Assembly: GCA_963509715.1 (NCBI GenBank)
Contig: CAUPCB010000002.1
Coordinates: forward strand, 1 to 64,000
DNA from: JABCPE02 sp963509715
Lineage (GTDB): Bacteria; Bacteroidota; Bacteroidia; Flavobacteriales; Weeksellaceae
Reading direction: 5' to 3'
Length of the DNA: 64,000 bases
Under the pieces are notes generated by a model, which searched no databases, was not told the origin of the DNA, and saw nothing but the letters and a program-made list of their open reading frames with translations. Position numbers and translations under genes: made by a program. Below, piece after piece: positions 1 to 6,436 of this stretch (within the stretch, counting starts at the first letter, position 1; each line of letters begins with the position of its first letter).

Positions 1-261
1 AAAGCAAATACTGAAACTTCAGCATTCTTCGTATCTAAAGTATCTTTAGAGAAAGAGATTGTACAATCTTACGGATTAGGTAAAAAATTATTACCAGTAA
101 TCGGATGTAGATTTATCGGAAAATCTGATATGATCCACAATGATGCAATGCCTAAGATTGAGGTAAATGCTCAAACTCACGAAGTAAAAGTAGATGGTAA
201 ACCATGCGTATGTGAGCCAGCTAGCAAACTTCCAATGGGACAATTATACTTCATGTTCTAA
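1..261 (+). CDS. ureC: Urease subunit alpha, first copy (3' end only)
   Basis: This is the C-terminal 86 codons of a urease alpha (UreC) subunit; the rest lies before the window. It aligns without gaps to the last 86 residues of the complete ureC at 485-2203, with 10 differences by my count (about 88% identity). Both end in the same residues, PMGQLYFMF. The first 18 codons are also identical at nucleotide level, while later codons differ. It is therefore a paralogous tandem copy, not an assembly echo of the same sequence. Urease alpha carries the bi-nickel active site that hydrolyses urea to ammonia and carbamate. The active-site part of this copy is outside the window, so whether it is functional cannot be judged. 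Its reading frame is open and it is followed by its own terminator. Confidence 0.93.
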   Translation, partial: KANTETSAFFVSKVSLEKEIVQSYGLGKKLLPVIGCRFIGKSDMIHNDAMPKIEVNAQTHEVKVDGKPCVCEPASKLPMGQLYFMF

Positions 262-293
262 GAAATTAGAATATAAAGATAAAACCATATTTC

Positions 294-328
294 AAATCAG
301 TCATACCTTTGGTATGGCTGATTTTTTA
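294..328 (+). terminator. Terminator after first ureC
   Basis: A 13-14 bp stem (AATCAGTCATACC / GGTATGGCTGATT) with a TTT loop and a T-rich tail lies 33 bp after the stop codon. It should separate transcription of the first ureC from the second. Confidence 0.85.
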
Positions 329-401
329 TTGCCCAAATGTTAAAATACCAGAAACATAACAAAAATCATATTTTTTAATTTTTTTTCTGAAAAACATTCA
401 A

Positions 402-409
402 TAAATTTG
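402..409 (+). promoter_or_regulatory. -7 element of ureC (second copy) promoter
   Basis: TAAATTTG matches the Bacteroidota -7 consensus TAnnTTTG. It sits between the terminator of the first ureC and the second ureC and predicts a start near 416 and a leader of roughly 68 nt. No convincing -33 TTG is visible, so the call rests mainly on the -7 box. Confidence 0.55.
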
Positions 410-418
410 CATGTTAAT

Positions 419-455
419 TATTCGTGTCAAGAAAATAAAATTTGTAACACGAATA
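419..455 (+). promoter_or_regulatory. Inverted repeat in ureC leader
   Basis: A perfect 9-bp inverted repeat, TATTCGTGT (419-427) and ACACGAATA (447-455), separated by 19 bases. It lies at or just after the predicted transcription start and about 30 nt before the ureC start codon. It could be an operator or an RNA stem. No similar repeat was found before the other urease genes. Confidence 0.45.
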
Positions 456-484
456 CAAGTCAAATAATAAAAAAATAATTACTT

Positions 485-2203
485 ATGGCAAAGATCGACA
501 GACAGAAGTATGCCTCAATGTACGGACCAACAGTTGGGGACAAAATTAGACTAGCAAATACAGAATTGTTTGCAGAAATCGAAAGAGATTTTACAGTATA
601 CGGAGAAGAAAATAAATTCGGTGGAGGAAAAACAATGAGAGATGGTATGGCTCAGTCAGCTACTCACCTTAGAGATGAGGGAGTGTTAGACTTAGTAATT
701 ACTAACGCAACAATTATCGATTACTGGGGAATCGTAAAAGCAGATATCGGTATTAAGGATGGAAAAATCGCTGGTATTGGTAAAGCAGGTAACCCAAATA
801 CAATGGATGGAGTAACATCAGGAATGGTTATCGGAGCATCTACAGAAGCTTTAGGAGGTGAAGGTCACATCTTCACAGCTGGTGCTATAGATACTCACAT
901 CCACTACATCTGTCCACAACAGATAGAAACTGCATTGGCAGGAGGAACAACTACTTTTGTAGGAGGTGGTACAGGACCTAACCACGGAACATTGGCTACA
1001 ACTATTACTCCAGGTGCTTGGAACATTAGAAAAATGTTTGAGGCTTTGGATGGTTTACCAATGAACTTCGGTATCTTTGGTAAAGGTAACTCTTCTTCTG
1101 AAGAAGCAATCATTGAACAAATCGAAGCGGGAGTTTTCGGTCTTAAATTACATGAAGACTGGGGATCTACACCGTCTGCTATCGACTCTTGTTTGACTAT
1201 CTGTGATAAATATGATGTACAAGCTACTATCCACACGGATACATTGAACGAGGGAGGATTCGTAGAAGATACAATGAGAGCGATCAATGGTAGAACTATC
1301 CACACTTTCCACACAGAGGGAGCAGGAGGTGGACACGCGCCAGACATCATCACAGTAGCATCATATCCGAATGTATTGCCAGCATCAACAAACCCAACTA
1401 AGCCGTTCACAGTTAACACAATTGATGAGCACTTAGACATGTTGATGGTGTGCCACCACTTGGATAAAAATGTAAAAGAGGATGTATCATTCGCAGACTC
1501 TAGAATTAGAAGAGAGACTATCGCAGCAGAAGATATCCTTCACGATATGGGAGTATTCTCTATTATGTCATCTGACTCTCAAGCGATGGGTAGACCAGGT
1601 GAAGTTTTGATGAGAACATTCCAGACAGCTGACAAGATGAAGAAGCAATTCGGACCATTGCCAGAGGATGAAGGAACAGGAAATGATAACTTCAGAATTA
1701 AGAGATATATTTCTAAAGTAACTATCAACCCAGCGATTGCACACGGTATCCAAAGATACATCGGATCAATCGAAGTTGGTAAGATGGCAGACTTAGTAAT
1801 GTGGAGACCAGACATGTTTGGTGCTAAGCCAGAGATGATCATCAAAGGAGGATTCGTATCTTACTCTAAAATGGGAGATCCAAACGCATCAATCCCAACT
1901 CCACAACCAGTATTCTGGAGACCAATGTTCGGAAGCTACGGAAAAGCAAATACTGAAACTTCAGCATTCTTCGTATCTAAAGTATCTTTAGAGAAAGGAA
2001 TCGTACAATCTTACGGATTAGGTAAAAAATTATTACCAGCGAAAGGATGTAGAACAGTAGGAAAAGCAGACATGTACCACAATGATGCAATGCCTAAAAT
2101 TGAGGTAAATCCACAAACACACGAAGTAAAAGTTGATGGTATGCCATGCGTATGTGAGCCAGCTGACAAACTTCCAATGGGACAATTATATTTTATGTTC
2201 TAA
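485..2203 (+). CDS. ureC: Urease subunit alpha, second complete copy
   Basis: Urease alpha subunit, cytoplasmic, hydrolysing urea with two nickel ions. The 572 residues match the usual length. The nickel ligands and catalytic residues are all present: H138/H140 in DTHIH, the carbamylated lysine K221 in GLKLHEDWG, H250 in ATIHTD, H276 in HTFHTEGAGGGH, the mobile-flap cysteine C323 in MVCHHL and D364 in SSDSQAMGR. It should therefore be active. The gene has its own promoter and terminator and is not directly co-transcribed with ureE. It is the second of two tandem copies; the first is seen only as its 3' end at 1-261. The ATG at 485 starts the conserved N-terminus MAKIDRQKYASMYGPT. Confidence 0.97.
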   Translation: MAKIDRQKYASMYGPTVGDKIRLANTELFAEIERDFTVYGEENKFGGGKTMRDGMAQSATHLRDEGVLDLVITNATIIDYWGIVKADIGIKDGKIAGIGKAGNPNTMDGVTSGMVIGASTEALGGEGHIFTAGAIDTHIHYICPQQIETALAGGTTTFVGGGTGPNHGTLATTITPGAWNIRKMFEALDGLPMNFGIFGKGNSSSEEAIIEQIEAGVFGLKLHEDWGSTPSAIDSCLTICDKYDVQATIHTDTLNEGGFVEDTMRAINGRTIHTFHTEGAGGGHAPDIITVASYPNVLPASTNPTKPFTVNTIDEHLDMLMVCHHLDKNVKEDVSFADSRIRRETIAAEDILHDMGVFSIMSSDSQAMGRPGEVLMRTFQTADKMKKQFGPLPEDEGTGNDNFRIKRYISKVTINPAIAHGIQRYIGSIEVGKMADLVMWRPDMFGAKPEMIIKGGFVSYSKMGDPNASIPTPQPVFWRPMFGSYGKANTETSAFFVSKVSLEKGIVQSYGLGKKLLPAKGCRTVGKADMYHNDAMPKIEVNPQTHEVKVDGMPCVCEPADKLPMGQLYFMF

Positions 2204-2224
2204 TAGAACTGAATTTTAGAAATA

Positions 2225-2260
2225 AAACCACCTTTATTAAAAAGGTGGTTTTTTTTGTTA
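2225..2260 (+). terminator. Terminator after second ureC
   Basis: Stem AAACCACCTTT / AAAGGTGGTTT with an ATTAA loop and a run of eight Ts, 20 bp after the ureC stop. It is different in sequence from the terminator of the first copy. Confidence 0.88.
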
Positions 2261-2311
2261 TTTTTTCACAAAAAAGTAACAAAAATGTTTTTTTATTCAG
2301 AATAAGTTTTA

Positions 2312-2319
2312 TAAATTTG
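2312..2319 (+). promoter_or_regulatory. -7 element of the ureEFGD promoter
   Basis: TAAATTTG, a match to TAnnTTTG, located after the ureC terminator. Transcription starting near 2326 would give a leader of about 300 nt before ureE, unusually long for this window. The stretch 2204-2633 contains no gene; it holds the terminator, this promoter and the structured elements listed separately. Confidence 0.55.
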
Positions 2320-2390
2320 TGTCATCAAAATGATAAAGATAACACCTTTTGAATTGTTTTTTTTAGTAATCTATTATAATTTAGTCGTTG

Positions 2391-2480
2391 AAGTCAGAGA
2401 GAGGCCCAATAAACTTGTAATATCATTTTTAGCTTCGTAATATTTTGGTTTTTAGATGGTTATTGGGCTGTTTCTGATTT
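2391..2480 (+). promoter_or_regulatory. Structured RNA element in ureE leader
   Basis: A long imperfect hairpin. AAGTCAGA (2391-2398) pairs with TCTGATTT (2473-2480) with one G-U pair. After a small internal loop, GCCCAATAA (2404-2412) pairs perfectly with TTATTGGGC (2460-2468), leaving a 47-nt apical region. Seventeen pairs in an AT-rich leader are unlikely by chance. I do not recognise a known riboswitch family; the NiCo, guanidine and TPP consensus motifs are absent. Its position before nickel-chaperone genes suggests a regulatory role, which is inference. Confidence 0.5.
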
Positions 2481-2563
2481 ATTTTATTGGAAAAATAAAA
2501 AGGCTGTTATATATCATATAATTATGGTGCCTTTATCTACTTTTTTTATTGTATTTTTGAACT

Positions 2564-2604
2564 CGTTTAAATCCTGAATGGATGGAAACGGGATTTTTTA
2601 TTTT
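2564..2604 (+). promoter_or_regulatory. Possible attenuator before ureE
   Basis: AAATCC (2569-2574) can pair with GGATTT (2591-2596), followed by TTTATTTTT, which resembles a weak intrinsic terminator 35 nt before ureE. An interleaved alternative, CGTTT (2564-2568) with AAACG (2586-2590), would exclude it. Two mutually exclusive stems plus a U-run is the layout of an attenuator. The stems are short, so this is tentative. Confidence 0.3.
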
Positions 2605-2633
2605 TAAGACATTGATAATTAAAAAATGAGCTT

Positions 2634-3143
2634 ATGTTAGTGGTTTCTGAGGTAATTCGAAATGCGAAAGGAGAGGATTTGTCCTCAAAAGAAGTAGATT
2701 TTTTTGATATAGAATGGTTTGAGTCTACAAGAAAACTTTTGCGCAAAGTCAGTCATAAAGGTGAGGAAGTAGGTTTGAGAATATTGAAAGAAAATCTTAG
2801 ACTAAAACATCATGATGTGCTATGGGAAGATGGGAATAAAATATTGCTGGTCAATGTATTGCCATCTGATGCGGTAGTGGTTCAGCCGAAGACAATGAGA
2901 GAAATGGGAACTATATGTTTTGAGATTGGTAATCAGCACATTCCTATTTTTATTGAGAATGATGAGATTATCATCCCTTATGAAGATCCTATTTTTAATT
3001 TGCTGAAAAAAGGCGGATATGAGCCGTTCAAAGCACAAAGAATTTTTGAAGATATGCTGAAAGCATCATCTGACCACGAAGCTCCTGCAAAGGATCATAA
3101 GATAGACACTGACCAGCTTTTTTCAAAAGTGTTTCCAAAATAA
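2634..3143 (+). CDS. ureE: Urease accessory protein UreE (nickel chaperone)
   Basis: UreE delivers nickel to apo-urease through UreG. The 169-residue product has the two-domain UreE layout: an N-terminal peptide-binding-like domain (about 1-75) and a C-terminal metal-binding domain (about 76-150) containing the GNQHIP segment with the conserved metal-binding histidine. The tail is short (SSDHEAPAKDHK), not the His-rich tail seen in Klebsiella UreE, so it probably binds fewer nickel ions. It is the first gene of ureE-ureF-ureG-ureD, with 41 bp to ureF. Assignment rests on weak but family-typical sequence plus the invariable context. Confidence 0.88.
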   Translation: MLVVSEVIRNAKGEDLSSKEVDFFDIEWFESTRKLLRKVSHKGEEVGLRILKENLRLKHHDVLWEDGNKILLVNVLPSDAVVVQPKTMREMGTICFEIGNQHIPIFIENDEIIIPYEDPIFNLLKKGGYEPFKAQRIFEDMLKASSDHEAPAKDHKIDTDQLFSKVFPK

Positions 3144-3184
3144 ATAAAAAGACTAAATTATAATAGATAAAAAACAGAAATAAA

Positions 3185-3880
3185 ATGAAGGTAAATTCAC
3201 TAATAAGTCTATTACACATTGCGGACCCGACTTTGCCGATTGGGGGATACTCTCACTCAAATGGTTTGGAAACCTATGTGCAGAAAGGACTTGTAAACAG
3301 TACGGAGACGGCGGCTTTATTTCTTAATAATATGCTGTCCAGCAGTATATTACATAATGATGCGGCTTATGTGAGATTAGCTTATGAAGCTATGAAAGAA
3401 AAAGACAGCTATGAGAGAATAGTTGTTTTGGATGAGGAATGTAGTGCGATGAAAAGTCCAAGAGAAATTCGTGAGGCGAGCCACAAACTAGGAACTAGAT
3501 TACTGAAAATCTTCATAGAAGAAGGACAAAAGTGCGATTTCTTGACAAAATTTGGGGACTATGTAACTAAAAATATCAGCGTGGGGAACTATCCTGTGGT
3601 ATATGGTGCATTGTGCTATTTGATGGAAATTCCTTTGGAAGAGGCGATTACAGCGTTCTATTTCTCTACAGCTACAGGTATGGTGACTAACGCAGTTAAG
3701 TTGGTTCCACTTGGTCAGCTTGAAGGGCAAAAAATTCTTTTTGAAGTAAAAAGAAATATTCCTTCTTGGGTAGAAAAAACCATGAATTTGGAAGAAGAAA
3801 AAATCGGTCTTTCTAATGTAGGATTTGATTTAAGATCTATGCAGCACGAGAGATTGTATTCAAGATTGTATATGAGTTAA
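3185..3880 (+). CDS. ureF: Urease accessory protein UreF
   Basis: UreF is an all-helical protein that acts with UreD and UreG in the pre-activation complex, gating GTP-dependent nickel insertion. The 231-residue product shows the family hallmark near the N-terminus (DPTLPIGGYSHSNGLET), a central helical region with SVGNYPVVYGA, and TATGMVTNAVKLVPLGQ. The ATG at 3185 is preceded by an A-rich stretch without a strong Shine-Dalgarno, typical for this phylum. It lies 41 bp after ureE and 40 bp before ureG, in one operon. Confidence 0.95.
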   Translation: MKVNSLISLLHIADPTLPIGGYSHSNGLETYVQKGLVNSTETAALFLNNMLSSSILHNDAAYVRLAYEAMKEKDSYERIVVLDEECSAMKSPREIREASHKLGTRLLKIFIEEGQKCDFLTKFGDYVTKNISVGNYPVVYGALCYLMEIPLEEAITAFYFSTATGMVTNAVKLVPLGQLEGQKILFEVKRNIPSWVEKTMNLEEEKIGLSNVGFDLRSMQHERLYSRLYMS

Positions 3881-3920
3881 GGATTAAAATTATTGAAGTA
3901 TAACAAAAAATTATAACAAA

Positions 3921-4559
3921 ATGGCAAATAGAAAATATATTAAAATTGGTGTAGCAGGTCCTGTAGGTGCTGGAAAAACTGCGTTGATAGAAGTTTTATC
4001 AAGAAAAATGATGGATGATTATTATGTTTGTGTAATCACCAATGATGTTTATACTAACGAGGACGAAAAATTCCTTCAAAAAAACAGTAAATTACCAAAA
4101 GATAGAATTGCAGGGGTAGAAACAGGAGGATGTCCTCACACAGCGATTAGAGAAGATGCGAGTATGAACTTGGAGGCTGTAGATGAAATGGCTGCTAAAC
4201 ACCCAGACATGGAAATTCTTTTCGTGGAGAGTGGTGGTGATAACCTTTCTGCTACATTTAGCCCAGAATTGGCTGATTTGACAATATTCGTAATCGATGT
4301 GGCAGCTGGTGAAAAAATCCCAAGAAAAGGAGGGCCTGGTATTACAAGATCTGACTTGTTGATGATTAACAAATTTGACTTAGCTCCATTAGTAGGTGCA
4401 GATTTAGCAGTAATGGAAAGCGATGCGAAGAGAATGAGACAAGGGCGTCCATTTGTATTCACAAACTTGAAAACAGAAGAAGGAGTAGATGCTGTTATCG
4501 GATGGATTAAGAAGTATGCTCTTTTAGAAGATATTGAAGAACCTGCAATTATCAGATAA
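3921..4559 (+). CDS. ureG: Urease accessory GTPase UreG
   Basis: UreG is the SIMIBI-class GTPase that powers assembly of the bi-nickel centre. The 212-residue product has the P-loop GPVGAGKT at residues 13-20, the GCPHTAI segment carrying the conserved Cys-Pro-His nickel site, ESGGDNLSATFS (switch region), DVAAGEKIPRKGGPG and the guanine-specificity motif INKFDLAP. Length is normal. It is followed after 2 bp by ureD, which indicates tight translational linkage. Confidence 0.97.
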   Translation: MANRKYIKIGVAGPVGAGKTALIEVLSRKMMDDYYVCVITNDVYTNEDEKFLQKNSKLPKDRIAGVETGGCPHTAIREDASMNLEAVDEMAAKHPDMEILFVESGGDNLSATFSPELADLTIFVIDVAAGEKIPRKGGPGITRSDLLMINKFDLAPLVGADLAVMESDAKRMRQGRPFVFTNLKTEEGVDAVIGWIKKYALLEDIEEPAIIR

Positions 4560-4561
4560 TT

Positions 4562-5389
4562 ATGAACGGAATAATAGGGGAATACACTAGTAAGATGAGC
4601 CTAAGGACTGAGATCCGAGATGGGTTTCATCACTTGGCGGAAATGTTTTATACCAATCCGTTTGGATTGATGAGATTTGATAAGAGAAGTGCTCATGACC
4701 CTTGGTTGAGATACATGATAAGAAGTTCCACTCCAGGGATTATGGCGGGGGATTTCTACGAAATGTCTTTTAGAGTAGCAAAAGGAACTAATTTAGGTCT
4801 TGAAACTCAGGCTTATTCTAGAATTCACTCTATGAAACCAGGTGGTTTTGCTAAGCAGACTACTACTATAGATGTAGAGGAAGATGCTATGCTTCAGTAT
4901 ATTCCACACCCTACTTCACCACACAAGGACTCTGTTTATGAAGCGATAAATACCATCAATATTGCTAAAACATCCAGAGTAATTTGGGGAGAGGTGATTA
5001 CTTGTGGAAGAAAACTTTATGGAGAAGGGGAAATTTTTGAATTTAAAGAATTTAAAAACTATACAAGAATATTCCTTGATGGTCATCTTATCTTCAAAGA
5101 TAGATTGTATATGAAGCCAAGTGAAATGGATTTGACTACAATGGGGCAGTGGGAAGACTATACCCACCAAGCCACTATCTTTATCTATGACCAGCAGCTG
5201 GAAGAAGATCACCTTTTAGAACTTTTAGAAAAAGCACTAAAAGATGATGAAGGCGTGGAGTACGGTATCACAACTACTGTAGGAGGTGGTATTGTGATAA
5301 GAATCGTAGGACATGGCGGAGAGCAGCTCTATAACATCGCTAAGCGATTCGAATACAGTATTTTAGATGAAATCATAGAACCGATTTAA
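4562..5389 (+). CDS. ureD: Urease accessory protein UreD/UreH
   Basis: UreD (UreH in some species) is the beta-rich scaffold that binds apo-urease and recruits UreF and UreG. The 275-residue product contains family-typical segments: PFGLMRFDKRSA, TPGIMAGDFYEMSFRVAKGTNL, HSMKPGGFAKQTTTIDVEEDAMLQYIPHP and SRVIWGEVITCGRKLYGEG. It is the last gene of the accessory operon and is followed by a strong terminator. The ATG begins 2 bp after the ureG stop. Confidence 0.94.
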   Translation: MNGIIGEYTSKMSLRTEIRDGFHHLAEMFYTNPFGLMRFDKRSAHDPWLRYMIRSSTPGIMAGDFYEMSFRVAKGTNLGLETQAYSRIHSMKPGGFAKQTTTIDVEEDAMLQYIPHPTSPHKDSVYEAINTINIAKTSRVIWGEVITCGRKLYGEGEIFEFKEFKNYTRIFLDGHLIFKDRLYMKPSEMDLTTMGQWEDYTHQATIFIYDQQLEEDHLLELLEKALKDDEGVEYGITTTVGGGIVIRIVGHGGEQLYNIAKRFEYSILDEIIEPI

Positions 5390-5408
5390 TAATATTGTGA
5401 TCCTAATG

Positions 5409-5448
5409 AAAAAACAGTTGTATCAGAAATGGTATAACTGTTTTTTTT
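5409..5448 (+). terminator. Terminator after ureD
   Basis: AAAAAACAGTTGTA pairs with TATAACTGTTTTTT (one G-U pair), followed by Ts. It separates the urease operon from the ribosomal protein operon. Confidence 0.85.
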
Positions 5449-5468
5449 CATAAATTTTAAATAACTTT

Positions 5469-5498
5469 TTGTCAGTTTTAGAAAAAGTTGTACTTTTG
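5469..5498 (+). promoter_or_regulatory. rpsL operon promoter
   Basis: TTG at 5469-5471 and TACTTTTG at 5491-5498, 19 bases apart, fit the Bacteroidota -33/-7 layout well. It drives rpsL-rpsG-fusA-rpsJ. Confidence 0.75.
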
Positions 5499-5529
5499 CA
5501 AATCAAATAATTTAATATAAAGCAATAAA

Positions 5530-5928
5530 ATGCCTACTATTCAACAATTAGTAAGAAAAGGAAGAGCCACAATTGCCAAGAAGAGCAAATCGGTTGCTTT
5601 GGATTCTTGTCCACAGAAGAGAGGTGTATGTACGAGAGTATATACAACTACACCTAAGAAACCTAACTCTGCACTTAGAAAAGTTGCCAGAGTAAGACTT
5701 TCTAATGGTAAAGAAGTTAACGCTTATATCCCGGGCGAAGGACATAATCTCCAAGAGCACTCGATAGTATTGGTAAGAGGCGGAAGGGTGAAAGACCTAC
5801 CGGGAGTTCGTTATCACATTGTAAGAGGTGCTTTGGACACTGCAGGTGTAAATGGAAGAACACAAAGAAGATCTAAGTATGGGGCTAAGAGACCTAAACC
5901 AGGTGCAGCACCAGCAGGGAAAAAGTAA
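5530..5928 (+). CDS. rpsL: 30S ribosomal protein S12
   Basis: S12 sits at the decoding centre of the small subunit. The 132-residue product is nearly invariant, with TTPKKPNSALRKVARVRL and GGRVKDLPGVRYHIVRGALD. The lysines in PKKPNS and RVKDLPG, where streptomycin-resistance changes occur in other bacteria, have the usual sensitive-type residues. The gene opens the rpsL-rpsG-fusA-rpsJ operon, with 25 bp to rpsG. Confidence 0.99.
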   Translation: MPTIQQLVRKGRATIAKKSKSVALDSCPQKRGVCTRVYTTTPKKPNSALRKVARVRLSNGKEVNAYIPGEGHNLQEHSIVLVRGGRVKDLPGVRYHIVRGALDTAGVNGRTQRRSKYGAKRPKPGAAPAGKK

Positions 5929-5953
5929 TCATTAAATTTTAAGGAAAGAAACA

Positions 5954-6430
5954 ATGAGAAAGACAAAAGCAAAAAAAAGACCGTTGTTACCAGATCCTAA
6001 ATTTAATGATCAATTGGTAACAAGATTTGTGAATAACTTGATGATAGATGGTAAGAAATCTATCGCATTTAGAATTTTCTATGATGCACTAGATATCGTA
6101 GAAACTAAAAAAGAAGATCAGGAAAAAACTTCTCTTGAAGTATGGAAAGATGCGCTTACTAATGTAATGCCGCATGTAGAAGTAAGATCAAGAAGAGTAG
6201 GAGGTGCTAACTTCCAAATTCCTATGCCGATCAGAGCTGATAGAAAAATCTCTATGGCTATGAAATGGTTGATCAAATATGCTTCTTTGAGAAACGATAA
6301 ATCTATGGCACAAAAATTAGCTGCTGAGATTATCGCTGCTTCTAAAGAAGAAGGAGCTGCTGTTAAGAAAAAGACAGATACTCACAAAATGGCAGAAGCA
6401 AACAAAGCATTCTCACACTTTAAATTCTAA
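5954..6430 (+). CDS. rpsG: 30S ribosomal protein S7
   Basis: S7 nucleates assembly of the 16S rRNA 3' domain and lines the E site. The 158 residues show the family N-terminus (MRKTKAKKRPLLPDPKFND) and the VRSRRVGGANFQIPM segment. It lies between rpsL and fusA with 6 bp to fusA, as expected for the str operon. Confidence 0.99.
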   Translation: MRKTKAKKRPLLPDPKFNDQLVTRFVNNLMIDGKKSIAFRIFYDALDIVETKKEDQEKTSLEVWKDALTNVMPHVEVRSRRVGGANFQIPMPIRADRKISMAMKWLIKYASLRNDKSMAQKLAAEIIAASKEEGAAVKKKTDTHKMAEANKAFSHFKF

Positions 6431-6436
6431 TCTGAA

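Noticed and set aside
904..1440. 178-codon minus-strand ORF within ureC
   Set aside because: It is antisense to the conserved ureC coding region, shows no domain or start signal, and arises from the gene's codon bias.
2204..2633. NiCo, guanidine or other known riboswitch in the ureE leader
   Set aside because: None of the consensus motifs that I know occurs; only the generic stems described are supported.
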